From assembly GCA_030263395.1 (NCBI GenBank), contig SZOW01000002.1, forward strand, positions 62,001-126,000: a stretch of 64,000 nt of DNA, read 5' to 3'. The notes under the pieces are model-generated. The model made no database searches. It was not told where the DNA came from and saw only the letters and a program-made list of their open reading frames with translations. This DNA comes from QUBU01 sp014337915 (GTDB lineage: Bacteria; Pseudomonadota; Gammaproteobacteria; Steroidobacterales; GCA-2729495). The position numbers were made by a program, and so were the translations under genes. This document shows, piece after piece, positions 7,904 to 15,628 of this stretch (its first letter is position 1; each line of letters starts with the position of its first letter).

Positions 7904-8992
7904 TCAGCCCTTGTCGGCCTTCGGCGTATCCGGGCCGCTCGGCGGCAGTTCCGGCATGGCGACATACTGTGCGGGTATCTCGCCCTTGAGGCTGCCGAGG
8001 AAACTCCTGATCTCGCCGACCTGCGCGTCGGTCAGGCTCCTGCCGAGCTGGTGCTCGCCCATGAGGCGGATGGCCTGGTCGAGCGTGACCACCTTGCCGT
8101 CGTGGAAGTACGGGGCCGTCTCGGTGATATTGCGCAGCGACGGTACCTTGAACATGAACTTGTCGGCAGGGCTCCCGGTGACCTCTTCGCGCCCGGTGTC
8201 CGCGGTTTCGAAGGGCTTCACCAGGCCGAGCTTCTGGTACATCCCGCCACCGATGCCCACGCCGTTGTGGCAGGTGGTGCAACCGACGTCCATGAAGGTC
8301 GCCAGCCCGGTGCGCTGCTCGGCGGTCAGGGCCGCGGCGTCGCCGGCGAGGAAGCGGTCGAACGGCGATGGCGTCAGCAACCGGCGCTCGAAGGCGCCGA
8401 TGGCGGCCGCGGCGTTGTCGTAGGTGATCGGATCCGCCTCGCCGGGAAATGCGGCGGCGAAGGCCGGCGCGTAGCCCGGGATGGACTTCAGCACCTTGAC
8501 CACGGCGGAGGCATCCGGCATCGCCATCTCGATCGGATTCAGCACCGGACCCTTGGCCTGCTCCTCGACATCCGCCGCCCGGCCATCCCAGAACTGCGCA
8601 ATGTGCAGCGCCGCGTTGTAGGTGGTCGGTGAATTGCGGCCACCGCGCTGGGCCTTGTGACCCGGGCTGGTCGGCTCGCTGTCTACGCCATACCGGGTGA
8701 GGTCGTGGCAGGAATTGCAGGACAGCTCCTGGTTCTTCGACAGGCGCGTATCGAAGTACAGCATGCGGCCCAGGCTGACCTTCGCCTCGGTGATGGGGCG
8801 CTGCTCGCTGGTCATTTCCGCGGGCAGCGGCCTGAAGAGCGCGGCGGCGCGGGACTGCAGCTCATCGGCCGCTGCCGGCGCGGGCGCGCCTGCCTGGCTG
8901 TCCGGCTGCGCGGCAGGCGGTGTAGCGGCCGGCTTGCCGCAACCGGCGAGCAGGAAGGCGGCGAACATGGCGGTGAACAATGGCTTCGACAT
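7904..8992 (-). CDS. Di-heme cytochrome c peroxidase, lipoprotein
   Basis: Periplasmic peroxidase of the CcpA/MauG family that reduces H2O2 with electrons from cytochromes. Two CXXCH heme-binding motifs are visible: CNSCH at residues 92-96 and CTTCH at 238-242. The peroxidase blocks RNSPTTYNAALHIAQFWDGRA and KVPSLRNITETAPYFHDG are present. The N-terminus has a lipobox (LLAGC, Cys18), so the mature protein should be membrane-anchored, with an Ala/Pro-rich linker to about residue 43. The start at 8992 has GGAG eight nt upstream; the longer frame to 9067 lacks a signal peptide at its end. Confidence 0.92.
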   Translation of the reverse strand: MSKPLFTAMFAAFLLAGCGKPAATPPAAQPDSQAGAPAPAAADELQSRAAALFRPLPAEMTSEQRPITEAKVSLGRMLYFDTRLSKNQELSCNSCHDLTRYGVDSEPTSPGHKAQRGGRNSPTTYNAALHIAQFWDGRAADVEEQAKGPVLNPIEMAMPDASAVVKVLKSIPGYAPAFAAAFPGEADPITYDNAAAAIGAFERRLLTPSPFDRFLAGDAAALTAEQRTGLATFMDVGCTTCHNGVGIGGGMYQKLGLVKPFETADTGREEVTGSPADKFMFKVPSLRNITETAPYFHDGKVVTLDQAIRLMGEHQLGRSLTDAQVGEIRSFLGSLKGEIPAQYVAMPELPPSGPDTPKADKG

Positions 8993-9112
8993 CACAGGCT
9001 CCGTGGATGAAGGTGCGGCGGCCAGGTGGCCCGCCCGGGATTCTCCAGCACCGGCAGGCAAAAGCAAGCGGCAGGTCGGCCTGCCGGGCGGCTGCCCGGC
9101 AAGCCCGTCCGG

Positions 9113-10459
9113 TCAGATCAGGCCCAGTGCCAGCATTGCCCTGGCGACGCGCATGAAGCCGGTGATGTTCGCGCCCACCACGTAGTTGCCCGGGGCACCG
9201 AACTCCTCGGCAGTCTCCCAGGTGGCCTGGTGGATACCGGTCATGATGCTGTCCAGCTTGCGTTCGGTGAACTCGAAGCTCCAGGAATCGCGGCTGGCGT
9301 TCTGCTGCATCTCCAGCGCGGAAGTGGCCACGCCGCCGGCGTTGGCCGCCTTGCCCGGGCCGTAGGCGATGCCGGCATCGAGGAACACGCGGATGCCATC
9401 CGGCGTGGTCGGCATGTTGGCGCCCTCGCCGACGGCGATGCAGCCGTTGCGCACCAGCTTGCGGGCATCCTTGCCGTTGATCTCGTTCTGCGTCGCCGAC
9501 GGCATGGCCACCTGGCAGGGCACGTCCCAGATGTTGCCGCCCTCCAGGTAGCGTGCATCCTTGTGGTGGCTGGCATAGTCGGAGATGCGCCGGCGCTCCA
9601 CTTCCTTGAGCTGCTTGACGAGTTCGAGGTCGATGCCCTTCTTGTGCACGATCACGCCCTGCGAATCCGAGCAGGCGATGACCTTCGCACCCATCTCCGC
9701 CAGCTTCTCCATGGTGTAGATCGCCACGTTGCCGGAACCCGAGACCACGCAGGTCTTGCCCTCCAGCGAGTCCCTGCGCACGCGCAGCATCTCGCGGACG
9801 AAGTACACGGCACCGTAGCCGGTGGCCTCCTTGCGCACCAGCGAACCGCCCCAGCCGATGCCCTTGCCGGTCAGCACGCCGGACTCGTAGCGGTTGGTCA
9901 GCCGCTTGTACTGGCCGAACAGAAAGCCGATCTCGCGCCCGCCGACGCCGATGTCACCCGCTGGCACGTCGGTGTACTCGCCGATGTGTCGGTGCAGCTC
10001 GGTCATGAAGCTCTGGCAGAAGCGCATGATCTCGGCTTCCGAGCGTCCCTTGGGATCGAAGTCGGCGCCGCCCTTGCCGCCGCCGATCGGCATGCCGGTC
10101 AGCGCGTTCTTGAACAGCTGCTCGAAACCGAGGAACTTGATGATGCCGAGGTACACCGAGGGGTGGAACCGCAGCCCGCCCTTGTAGGGGCCGAGCGCAC
10201 TGTTGAACTCGACGCGAAAGCCGCGGTTGATCTGCACCTCGCCGCGGTCGTCCTGCCAGGGCACGCGGAAGATGATCTGCCGCTCCGGCTCACAGATGCG
10301 CTCGATGATCTTGTGGTCGGAGAACTCCGGATACTTGACCAGCACCGGCCCCAGCGACTCGAGGACCTCCTTCACAGCCTGGTGGAATTCGCCCTCGCCG
10401 GGGTTACGCACCTTGACCTGCTGGAAGATGGTTTCGATCGCCTCGGGTAACACACTCAT
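9113..10459 (-). CDS. gdhA: NADP-specific glutamate dehydrogenase
   Basis: Catalyses reductive amination of 2-oxoglutarate to glutamate. The 448-aa product has the length and blocks of the hexameric NADP enzymes: VEFNSALGPYKGGLRFHPSV near residue 83 (substrate lysines), MPIGGGKGGADFDP near 122, VPAGDIGVGGREIGFLFGQY near 164, the Rossmann motif GSGNVA near 241, and AANAGGVATSALEM near 375. AAGGAT precedes the ATG. Downstream of pntAB on the same strand, it would be a direct consumer of the NADPH that the transhydrogenase makes (inference). Confidence 0.97.
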   Translation of the reverse strand: MSVLPEAIETIFQQVKVRNPGEGEFHQAVKEVLESLGPVLVKYPEFSDHKIIERICEPERQIIFRVPWQDDRGEVQINRGFRVEFNSALGPYKGGLRFHPSVYLGIIKFLGFEQLFKNALTGMPIGGGKGGADFDPKGRSEAEIMRFCQSFMTELHRHIGEYTDVPAGDIGVGGREIGFLFGQYKRLTNRYESGVLTGKGIGWGGSLVRKEATGYGAVYFVREMLRVRRDSLEGKTCVVSGSGNVAIYTMEKLAEMGAKVIACSDSQGVIVHKKGIDLELVKQLKEVERRRISDYASHHKDARYLEGGNIWDVPCQVAMPSATQNEINGKDARKLVRNGCIAVGEGANMPTTPDGIRVFLDAGIAYGPGKAANAGGVATSALEMQQNASRDSWSFEFTERKLDSIMTGIHQATWETAEEFGAPGNYVVGANITGFMRVARAMLALGLI

Positions 10460-10497
10460 CGTCGGTATCCTTGTCCAGTCCGGTTACAAGCAACGGC

Positions 10498-10515
10498 CGC
10501 TGCCTCCCGGCAGCG
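10498..10515 (-). terminator. Hairpin between pntB and gdhA
   Basis: CGCTGCC and GGCAGCG form a perfect 7-bp stem with a 4-nt loop, 33 bp beyond the pntB stop and 38 bp before the gdhA start. There is no T-run. Confidence 0.35.
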
Positions 10516-10548
10516 CCATCAGGAAAAGTGACTGCTTGCCGCGCGGGG

Positions 10549-11958
10549 CTAGCCCTTCAGCGCCACCAGCACCTCGTCGAGCATCTTCTTCGCATCGCCG
10601 AAGAGCATGCGGTTGTTCTCTTTGTAGAACAGCGGGTTGTCCACGCCCGCATAGCCGGAGGCCATGGAGCGCTTCATGACGATGGAGGTCCTGGCCTTCC
10701 AGACCTGCAGCACCGGCATGCCGGCGATGGGGCTCGCGGGATCATCCTCGGCGCCGGGGTTCACGATGTCGTTGGCGCCGATGACCATGGCGACGTCGGT
10801 GTCCGGGAAGTCTTCGTTGATCTCGTCCATGTCCAGCACGATGTCGTAGGGCACCTTGGCCTCGGCCAGCAGCACGTTCATGTGGCCGGGCATGCGGCCG
10901 GCCACCGGATGGATGGCGAAGCGCACCTCCACCCCCTGCTCGCGCAGCAGGCGGGTGATCTCGTAGACCGTGTGCTGGGCCTGGGCTACCGCCATGCCGT
11001 AGCCCGGCACGATGATGACGTGCCTGGCCGTGCGCAGCAGCTCGGCGGTCTCCACCGCCGAGATGGCGGTTACTTCACCGGCGGGCTGGCTGCCGGCCGC
11101 CGCGGGGGCCGCGCCCTCGGCGGCGCCGAAGCCGCCGGCGATGACGCTGATGAAGTTGCGGTTCATCGCCCGGCACATGATGTAGGACAGGATCGCACCC
11201 GAGGATCCCACCAGCGCGCCGGTGACGATCAGCAGGTCGTTGGCCAGCATGAATCCGGTGGCCGCCGCCGCCCAGCCCGAGTAGCTGTTGAGCATGGAGA
11301 CCACTACCGGCATGTCGGCGCCGCCGATGGCCATCACCATGTGCACGCCGAAAAGCAGCGCCAGCAGCGTCATCACGGTGAGCGGCAGCATGCCCGCGGC
11401 GACATCCGCCGCCTGCAGGAAGGCGTAGCCGAACCAGATCACCACGAGCAATGCCGCAAGGTTCAGCCAGTGGCGTGCCGGCAGCAGCAGCGGCCGGCCG
11501 CTGATCTTGCCCGACAGCTTGCCGAAGGCGATCACCGAGCCGGAGAAGGTGACGGCACCGATGAGGATGCCGATGTAGATCTCCATCTCGTGGATGGCCT
11601 TCTCCGCACCGCTGAGTTCCATGTCGGGATCGATGTAGCTCGCGAAACCCACCAGGCAGGCGGCGAGGCCGACCAGGCTGTGCATCAGCGCCACCAGCTC
11701 CGGCATCTGCGTCATCTGCACCACGCGCGCCGCGTACAGGCCGATGCTGCCGCCGACCAGCATGGCGGCGACGATCCAGGGGAAACCGGCCGCGGTGACC
11801 CGCGGCCCGAGCACGGTGGCCAGCACCGCCAGCACCATGCCGATGGTGCCGAGCAGGTTGCCGCGCCGGGCGGTCTCCGGGTTGGCGAGGCCGCCGAGGC
11901 TGAGGATGAAGAGGATGGCAGCGCCGATGTAGACGACGGCGACGAGGCTGGATGACAT
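10549..11958 (-). CDS. pntB: NAD(P) transhydrogenase subunit beta
   Basis: Membrane subunit of the proton-translocating transhydrogenase, which drives NADPH formation from NADH with the proton gradient. The 469-aa protein has eight or nine hydrophobic helices over residues 1-275. The NADP(H)-binding domain III follows, recognisable by VPGYGMAVAQAQHTVYEI near 330, HPVAGRMPGHMNVLLAEA near 364, and VIGANDIVNPGAEDDPASPIAG near 400. It starts 12 bp after pntA, so the two are surely cotranscribed. Confidence 0.97.
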   Translation of the reverse strand: MSSSLVAVVYIGAAILFILSLGGLANPETARRGNLLGTIGMVLAVLATVLGPRVTAAGFPWIVAAMLVGGSIGLYAARVVQMTQMPELVALMHSLVGLAACLVGFASYIDPDMELSGAEKAIHEMEIYIGILIGAVTFSGSVIAFGKLSGKISGRPLLLPARHWLNLAALLVVIWFGYAFLQAADVAAGMLPLTVMTLLALLFGVHMVMAIGGADMPVVVSMLNSYSGWAAAATGFMLANDLLIVTGALVGSSGAILSYIMCRAMNRNFISVIAGGFGAAEGAAPAAAGSQPAGEVTAISAVETAELLRTARHVIIVPGYGMAVAQAQHTVYEITRLLREQGVEVRFAIHPVAGRMPGHMNVLLAEAKVPYDIVLDMDEINEDFPDTDVAMVIGANDIVNPGAEDDPASPIAGMPVLQVWKARTSIVMKRSMASGYAGVDNPLFYKENNRMLFGDAKKMLDEVLVALKG

Positions 11959-11970
11959 GCGCGCGACCCC

Positions 11971-13536
11971 CTACTTGCGGAACATCGCCAGCATGCGCCG
12001 CGTCACCGCGAAGCCGCCGAACATGTTGATGGCCGTGAGCGTGAGTGCCGCCACCGCCAGGCCAAGGATCAGGCCCGACGGCCGTCCCTGCGGTGGTGCC
12101 ACCTGGATCAGCGCACCCACGGCGATGATGCTGGAGATCGCGTTGGTAACGCTCATCAGCGGCGTATGCAGCGCCGGTGTGACGTTCCAGATCACCATGT
12201 AGCCGATGAAGCAGGCCAGCACGAAGACCGTGAAGTGGGCGAGGAAGGAGGCCGGCGCATACAGGCCGATGAGCGCGAACAGCAGCGCGCCGACGCCGAA
12301 GACCGTGGCGAGGGCGGTTGCCGACATCGGCTCGCCCGGGCCATGCGTGGACTTCTTCGCCACCACCGGCGCTGCCGCGGCTTTCGCTGGCGGCGCGGCC
12401 ACTGGCTTCGGCGCGGGTGGCGGCCAGGTCACCGTGCCGTCACGGATGACGGTGGTACCACGCAGCACCTCGTCCTCGAAGTTGACGTCGATGCTGCCGT
12501 CCTTCGCCTTGCACAGCTCCTCGGCGAGCCGCAGCAGGTTGTTGGCGTAGAGCGTGGAGGACTGGCGGGCGAGGCGGCTCGGCAGGTCGGTGTAGCCGAT
12601 GATGGTGACGCCGTGGCGCACCACCACGGTCCCGGGTTCGGTGAGTTCGCAGTTGCCGCCCTGCTCGGCGGCCAGGTCGACGATGACGCTGCCCGGGTGC
12701 ATGGACCGGACCATCTCGGCGGTGACCAGCTTCGGCGCGGGTTTGCCCGGGATCAGCGCGGTGGTGATGATGATGTCCACCTCCGCGGCCTGCTTCGCGA
12801 ACACCGCGAGCTGCGCCTTCTGGTAGCCCTCGCTCATCACCTTCGCATAGCCACCGACGCCGGTGCCCTCTTCCGCGTAGTCCACGGGCACGAACTCGGC
12901 GCCCATGGACTTCACCTGGTCGGCGACTTCCGGGCGCGTGTCATTGGCGCGGACCACGGCGCCGAGGCCAACCGCAGTGCCGAGCGCGGCGAGGCCGGCG
13001 ACACCGGCACCGATCACGAATACCTTCGCAGGCGGCACCTTGCCGGCGGCGGTGATCTGCCCGGTGAAGAAGCGGCCGAAGTGCTGGGCTGCCTCGATCA
13101 CTGCGCGGTAACCGGCGATGTTCGCCATCGACGACAGGGCATCGAGCTTCTGCGCGCGCGAAATGCGCGGCACGCTGTCCATTGCCAGCACGGTCAGCCC
13201 ACGCGCGGCGAGCTGCTGCATGAGGTCCGGGTTCTGTGCCGGCCAGATGAAGCTCACCAGCGTGGTGCCCGGCTGCATCAGGGCGATCTCCGCGCTGTCC
13301 GGCGCGCGCACCTTGAAGATGAGCCCGGACCTGGACCAGACCTCGGCGGCCGTCGCGGCAACGGTGGCGCCCGCGGCACGATAGGCTTCGTCGCTGAATG
13401 AAGCCGCTTCACCAGCGCCGCTCTCCACGGTGACCGCGAAGCCGAGCTTGATGAGCTTGCCGACGACATCGGGAACCGTGGCGACACGCTTCTCGCCCGC
13501 GAACTTCTCGCGGGGCACCCCAATCATCAGTGGCAT
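11971..13536 (-). CDS. pntA: NAD(P) transhydrogenase subunit alpha (fused form)
   Basis: Carries the NAD(H)-binding domain I and the first membrane helices of the transhydrogenase. The 521-aa product is the single-chain E. coli-like form, not the split PntAa/PntAb form. VPREKFAGEKRVATVP lies near the start, the nucleotide fold GAGVAGLAALGTAVGLGA is at about 171-188 and VDLAAEQGGNCELTEPG near 288. A Pro/Ala linker (about 365-390) leads to a C-terminal domain with four membrane segments. The 207-bp gap upstream (13537-13743) must hold its promoter, but I see no convincing -35/-10 pair. Confidence 0.97.
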   Translation of the reverse strand: MPLMIGVPREKFAGEKRVATVPDVVGKLIKLGFAVTVESGAGEAASFSDEAYRAAGATVAATAAEVWSRSGLIFKVRAPDSAEIALMQPGTTLVSFIWPAQNPDLMQQLAARGLTVLAMDSVPRISRAQKLDALSSMANIAGYRAVIEAAQHFGRFFTGQITAAGKVPPAKVFVIGAGVAGLAALGTAVGLGAVVRANDTRPEVADQVKSMGAEFVPVDYAEEGTGVGGYAKVMSEGYQKAQLAVFAKQAAEVDIIITTALIPGKPAPKLVTAEMVRSMHPGSVIVDLAAEQGGNCELTEPGTVVVRHGVTIIGYTDLPSRLARQSSTLYANNLLRLAEELCKAKDGSIDVNFEDEVLRGTTVIRDGTVTWPPPAPKPVAAPPAKAAAAPVVAKKSTHGPGEPMSATALATVFGVGALLFALIGLYAPASFLAHFTVFVLACFIGYMVIWNVTPALHTPLMSVTNAISSIIAVGALIQVAPPQGRPSGLILGLAVAALTLTAINMFGGFAVTRRMLAMFRK

Positions 13537-13743
13537 GGCAACCTCGGCAAGGGCATGGAACCGGCGAACGGCAGCCGGGCGGGGCTGGCCGCCGGGCGCC
13601 GGGCGGCAATGATACTCAGCTTGGGCGGCGTCTGCCCTGCCCCGTCCCGGGCGAGGCCATGCGGGACGCTGCGGGCGGCAGCCAGGCGGCGGCCATTATG
13701 CTGGCCTGGCTGGCAGCCGGGATATCCGGGGTGACCGCAATCG

Positions 13744-14274
13744 CTAGGGCGGGCTGGATTTCTTCGGTGCCGGCCCGGCCCTCGGGGCGGCCTGGCGGTC
13801 AGCGCGGCGCGCGCCCTGCTGCTCGCGAAAGGCCCGGCGCTGCTCCGGAGTCAGTTTTTCCCAGCGCTCGCGCAGGGCCTGGCGATCCTCGGGCGACAGC
13901 TTGCGGAAGCGCTCGAAGTTCTGCCGCAGCCTTGCCTGCTCCTGCGGCGGGAGCTGTTCGAAGCGGCGCATCTGCTGGCGCATGTCGGAGCGCTGCTCCG
14001 GTGTCATATCCTGCCAGCGCTGCAGCCGTTCCTGGGCTCGGGCCCGCTGCTCGGGAGTCATGGTCGACCAGCGCCGGGCCCCGGTCGCCAGCCTGGCCTG
14101 GCGCTCGGGCGGCAACTGGTCCCAGCCCCGTGCCAATGGTGCCAGCAGTTGCTGCTGCTCGGGCGTCAGCGCCTGCCAGGCAACCCCGGGATCGTCCGCC
14201 TGCGCGACCAGCGAAGCGCCGAGCAGCAGGGTGGCGAGCAGGGTAGCAATGCGGCTGGTCCGGTCCACGATCAT
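13744..14274 (-). CDS. Secreted DUF3106 repeat protein
   Basis: A 176-aa protein with a signal peptide (hydrophobic residues about 10-26, cleavage near AQA-DD). A chain of short repeats of the form W-x-x-LTPEQR or L-P-P-E-x-Q-A-R follows, from about residue 32 to 155, which is the DUF3106 pattern. The repeats predict an elongated, highly charged periplasmic helix bundle. It is the last gene of a sigma factor, membrane protein and DUF3106 set and begins 4 bp after its neighbour. Its role, perhaps envelope stress sensing, is not established. Confidence 0.82.
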   Translation of the reverse strand: MIVDRTSRIATLLATLLLGASLVAQADDPGVAWQALTPEQQQLLAPLARGWDQLPPERQARLATGARRWSTMTPEQRARAQERLQRWQDMTPEQRSDMRQQMRRFEQLPPQEQARLRQNFERFRKLSPEDRQALRERWEKLTPEQRRAFREQQGARRADRQAAPRAGPAPKKSSPP

Positions 14275-14278
14275 GGGC

Positions 14279-14713
14279 TCAACTGGTCAGGTCCGTGTCC
14301 GGCGTGGCGCCGTTGGCGGATCCCAGCCACTCGTAGAATTCGAGGTTCTCGATCAGCTCGAGATTGTCGCTGGTGAATACGGCTTCCAGGTCCGCCGCCT
14401 GCTCCGGATGCGGGACATCGGCCGGCACCTGGACCGCGGCGGTCGGCTCGGGAATGGCCGGCGTCGGGGAGCGGCTGGTCCACAGCGCCACGGCCACCAC
14501 GGCGACCGCCGCTGCCGCCACCGCGGCCTGCCAGCCACCGCCGAAGCCCAGCGGCCGGTGTCGTGCGCGGTCGTACTCCCCGAGCGCCCGCTGGCGCGCC
14601 CGGTTCAGCCGCGACAGCGTGGCGGCGTCCAGTTCCTCGCCAGCCTGGCGCAGCAACCGGCCGGCAGCCTGCTCAAAGCGCTGCTGCTGGCGCGCTTCCT
14701 GTTCACTGTTCAT
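14279..14713 (-). CDS. Small single-pass membrane protein, sigma-factor partner
   Basis: A 144-aa protein with a charged cytoplasmic N-terminus (about residues 1-58), one membrane helix (about 62-82) and a periplasmic tail ending in DNLELIENLEFYEWL. This layout, and a start overlapping the sigma factor stop by 4 bp, fit an anti-sigma or sigma-modulating protein. It resembles the DUF3619-type proteins as I remember them. The regulatory role is inferred from gene order. Confidence 0.7.
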   Translation of the reverse strand: MNSEQEARQQQRFEQAAGRLLRQAGEELDAATLSRLNRARQRALGEYDRARHRPLGFGGGWQAAVAAAAVAVVAVALWTSRSPTPAIPEPTAAVQVPADVPHPEQAADLEAVFTSDNLELIENLEFYEWLGSANGATPDTDLTS

Positions 14714-15249
14714 GGCCAGTGCTCCCCCAGTTCGGCCCGCAGGCTGTGCACCGCCCGCGAGTAGTGTGTCTTGACGCTGCCCTCGGAACAGCCCATCGCA
14801 AGCGCGGTGGCCGCCACATCGAGGCCCTCCAGCGTCCGCAACAGGAACGCCTGCTGCTGGCGGCCCGGGAGGCGGCTCACCGCGGCCTCGAGCGCCTGCA
14901 TGGCATCGGCCAGGGCGACGCGTTCGTCCGGCGCGTCCACGGCCGGGCCGGGCGCCGCGGCGATCGGGTCGAACTCGTCGTCCTCACCGTCAGCGGAAAA
15001 CCAGGCGAGCACGCGCCGGCGCACGCTGCCACGCCGCTGGTGATCCAGAATACGATTCCTGAGGATGCGGAAGAACAGCGGCTGCCATTCGGCTTCCGGC
15101 GCACGGGCGTAGCCGCGCACCAGCCGCAGCATGGCGTCCTGGACGATGTCGAGTGCATCATCGCTGTCGCGCACCGCAAAGCGCGCGACCTGGAACGCCC
15201 GCCTTTCCACGCCCGCAAGGAACCGCTCCATCGCGGCCCGCTCTGTCAG
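14710..15249 (-). CDS. ECF-type RNA polymerase sigma factor
   Basis: Alternative sigma factor of about 179 aa. Region 2 is seen in FAVRDSDDALDIVQDAMLRLVRGYA and region 4 in LPGRQQQAFLLRTLEGLDVAATA with the helix-turn-helix MGCSEGSVKTHYSRAVHSLR. I set the start at a CTG (15249) because AAGGAG lies six nt upstream and it yields the family-like N-terminus xTERAAMERFLAGVERRA. The first ATG in this frame (15231) is 24 nt from that ribosome site, and ATGs further upstream have none. It is followed by, and overlaps, a membrane protein and then a DUF3106 gene. The regulon is unknown. Confidence 0.88.
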   Translation of the reverse strand: MTERAAMERFLAGVERRAFQVARFAVRDSDDALDIVQDAMLRLVRGYARAPEAEWQPLFFRILRNRILDHQRRGSVRRRVLAWFSADGEDDEFDPIAAAPGPAVDAPDERVALADAMQALEAAVSRLPGRQQQAFLLRTLEGLDVAATALAMGCSEGSVKTHYSRAVHSLRAELGEHWP

Positions 15250-15628
15250 AACGTTCTCCTTCGCTGGAAGATCCGGCCCCGCCCCGAGCAAGGCCCCGGC
15301 CGGCATGGTGCTGGAATTGCGCATAGCATAGGAAGAACGCCCGTCCCGCCAATGGGTTGACGACGGCAGGAGGCTGGATTGGCGGCTGTTGTCCACACCG
15401 CGCAAGGGAAACGCACCGTTACGCCGGGAACGCGCGTCGCACGGCAGAATACTCTGCCAAGAATTTGATAAAGAAAGAAAAAATTGCAAAGGACAAAAAA
15501 TAGCCAGCTTGTCATAAGTGGCCTGTGCTGCGGCCTGCGGGCGCATAGCCGCCGGCCGTCCACAGACTTATCCACCGGAATTGTGGATAAATGACGCAGC
15601 GCGCCGAAACCCTGTCCCGGAGGCCGGC
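15250..15628. other. 379-bp divergent gap: sigma factor / priA
   Basis: The largest gene-free stretch in the window. It contains a DnaA-box-like TTGTCCACA at 15389, an AT-rich tract at about 15461-15512 (rare in this GC-rich sequence) and an inverted pair of DnaA-box-like sites at 15568-15590. It must also carry promoters for both divergent genes. An open frame of plus-strand priA extends back to 15518, but its residues do not match PriA. Confidence 0.7.
15568..15590. promoter_or_regulatory. Inverted pair of DnaA-box-like sites
   Basis: TTATCCACC (15568-15576) is one mismatch from the DnaA box TTATCCACA. TGTGGATAA (15582-15590) is its exact reverse complement. The two converge as a dyad 39 bp upstream of the priA start. 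A third, weaker copy (CCGTCCACA) lies at 15556 and TTGTCCACA at 15389. Confidence 0.65.

Noticed and set aside
15389..15590. The chromosomal origin itself lying in front of priA
   Set aside because: parA-parB and the atp operon at the right end place the expected origin beyond the window, about 50 kb away. The cluster has only one perfect DnaA box and no dnaA or dnaN nearby.
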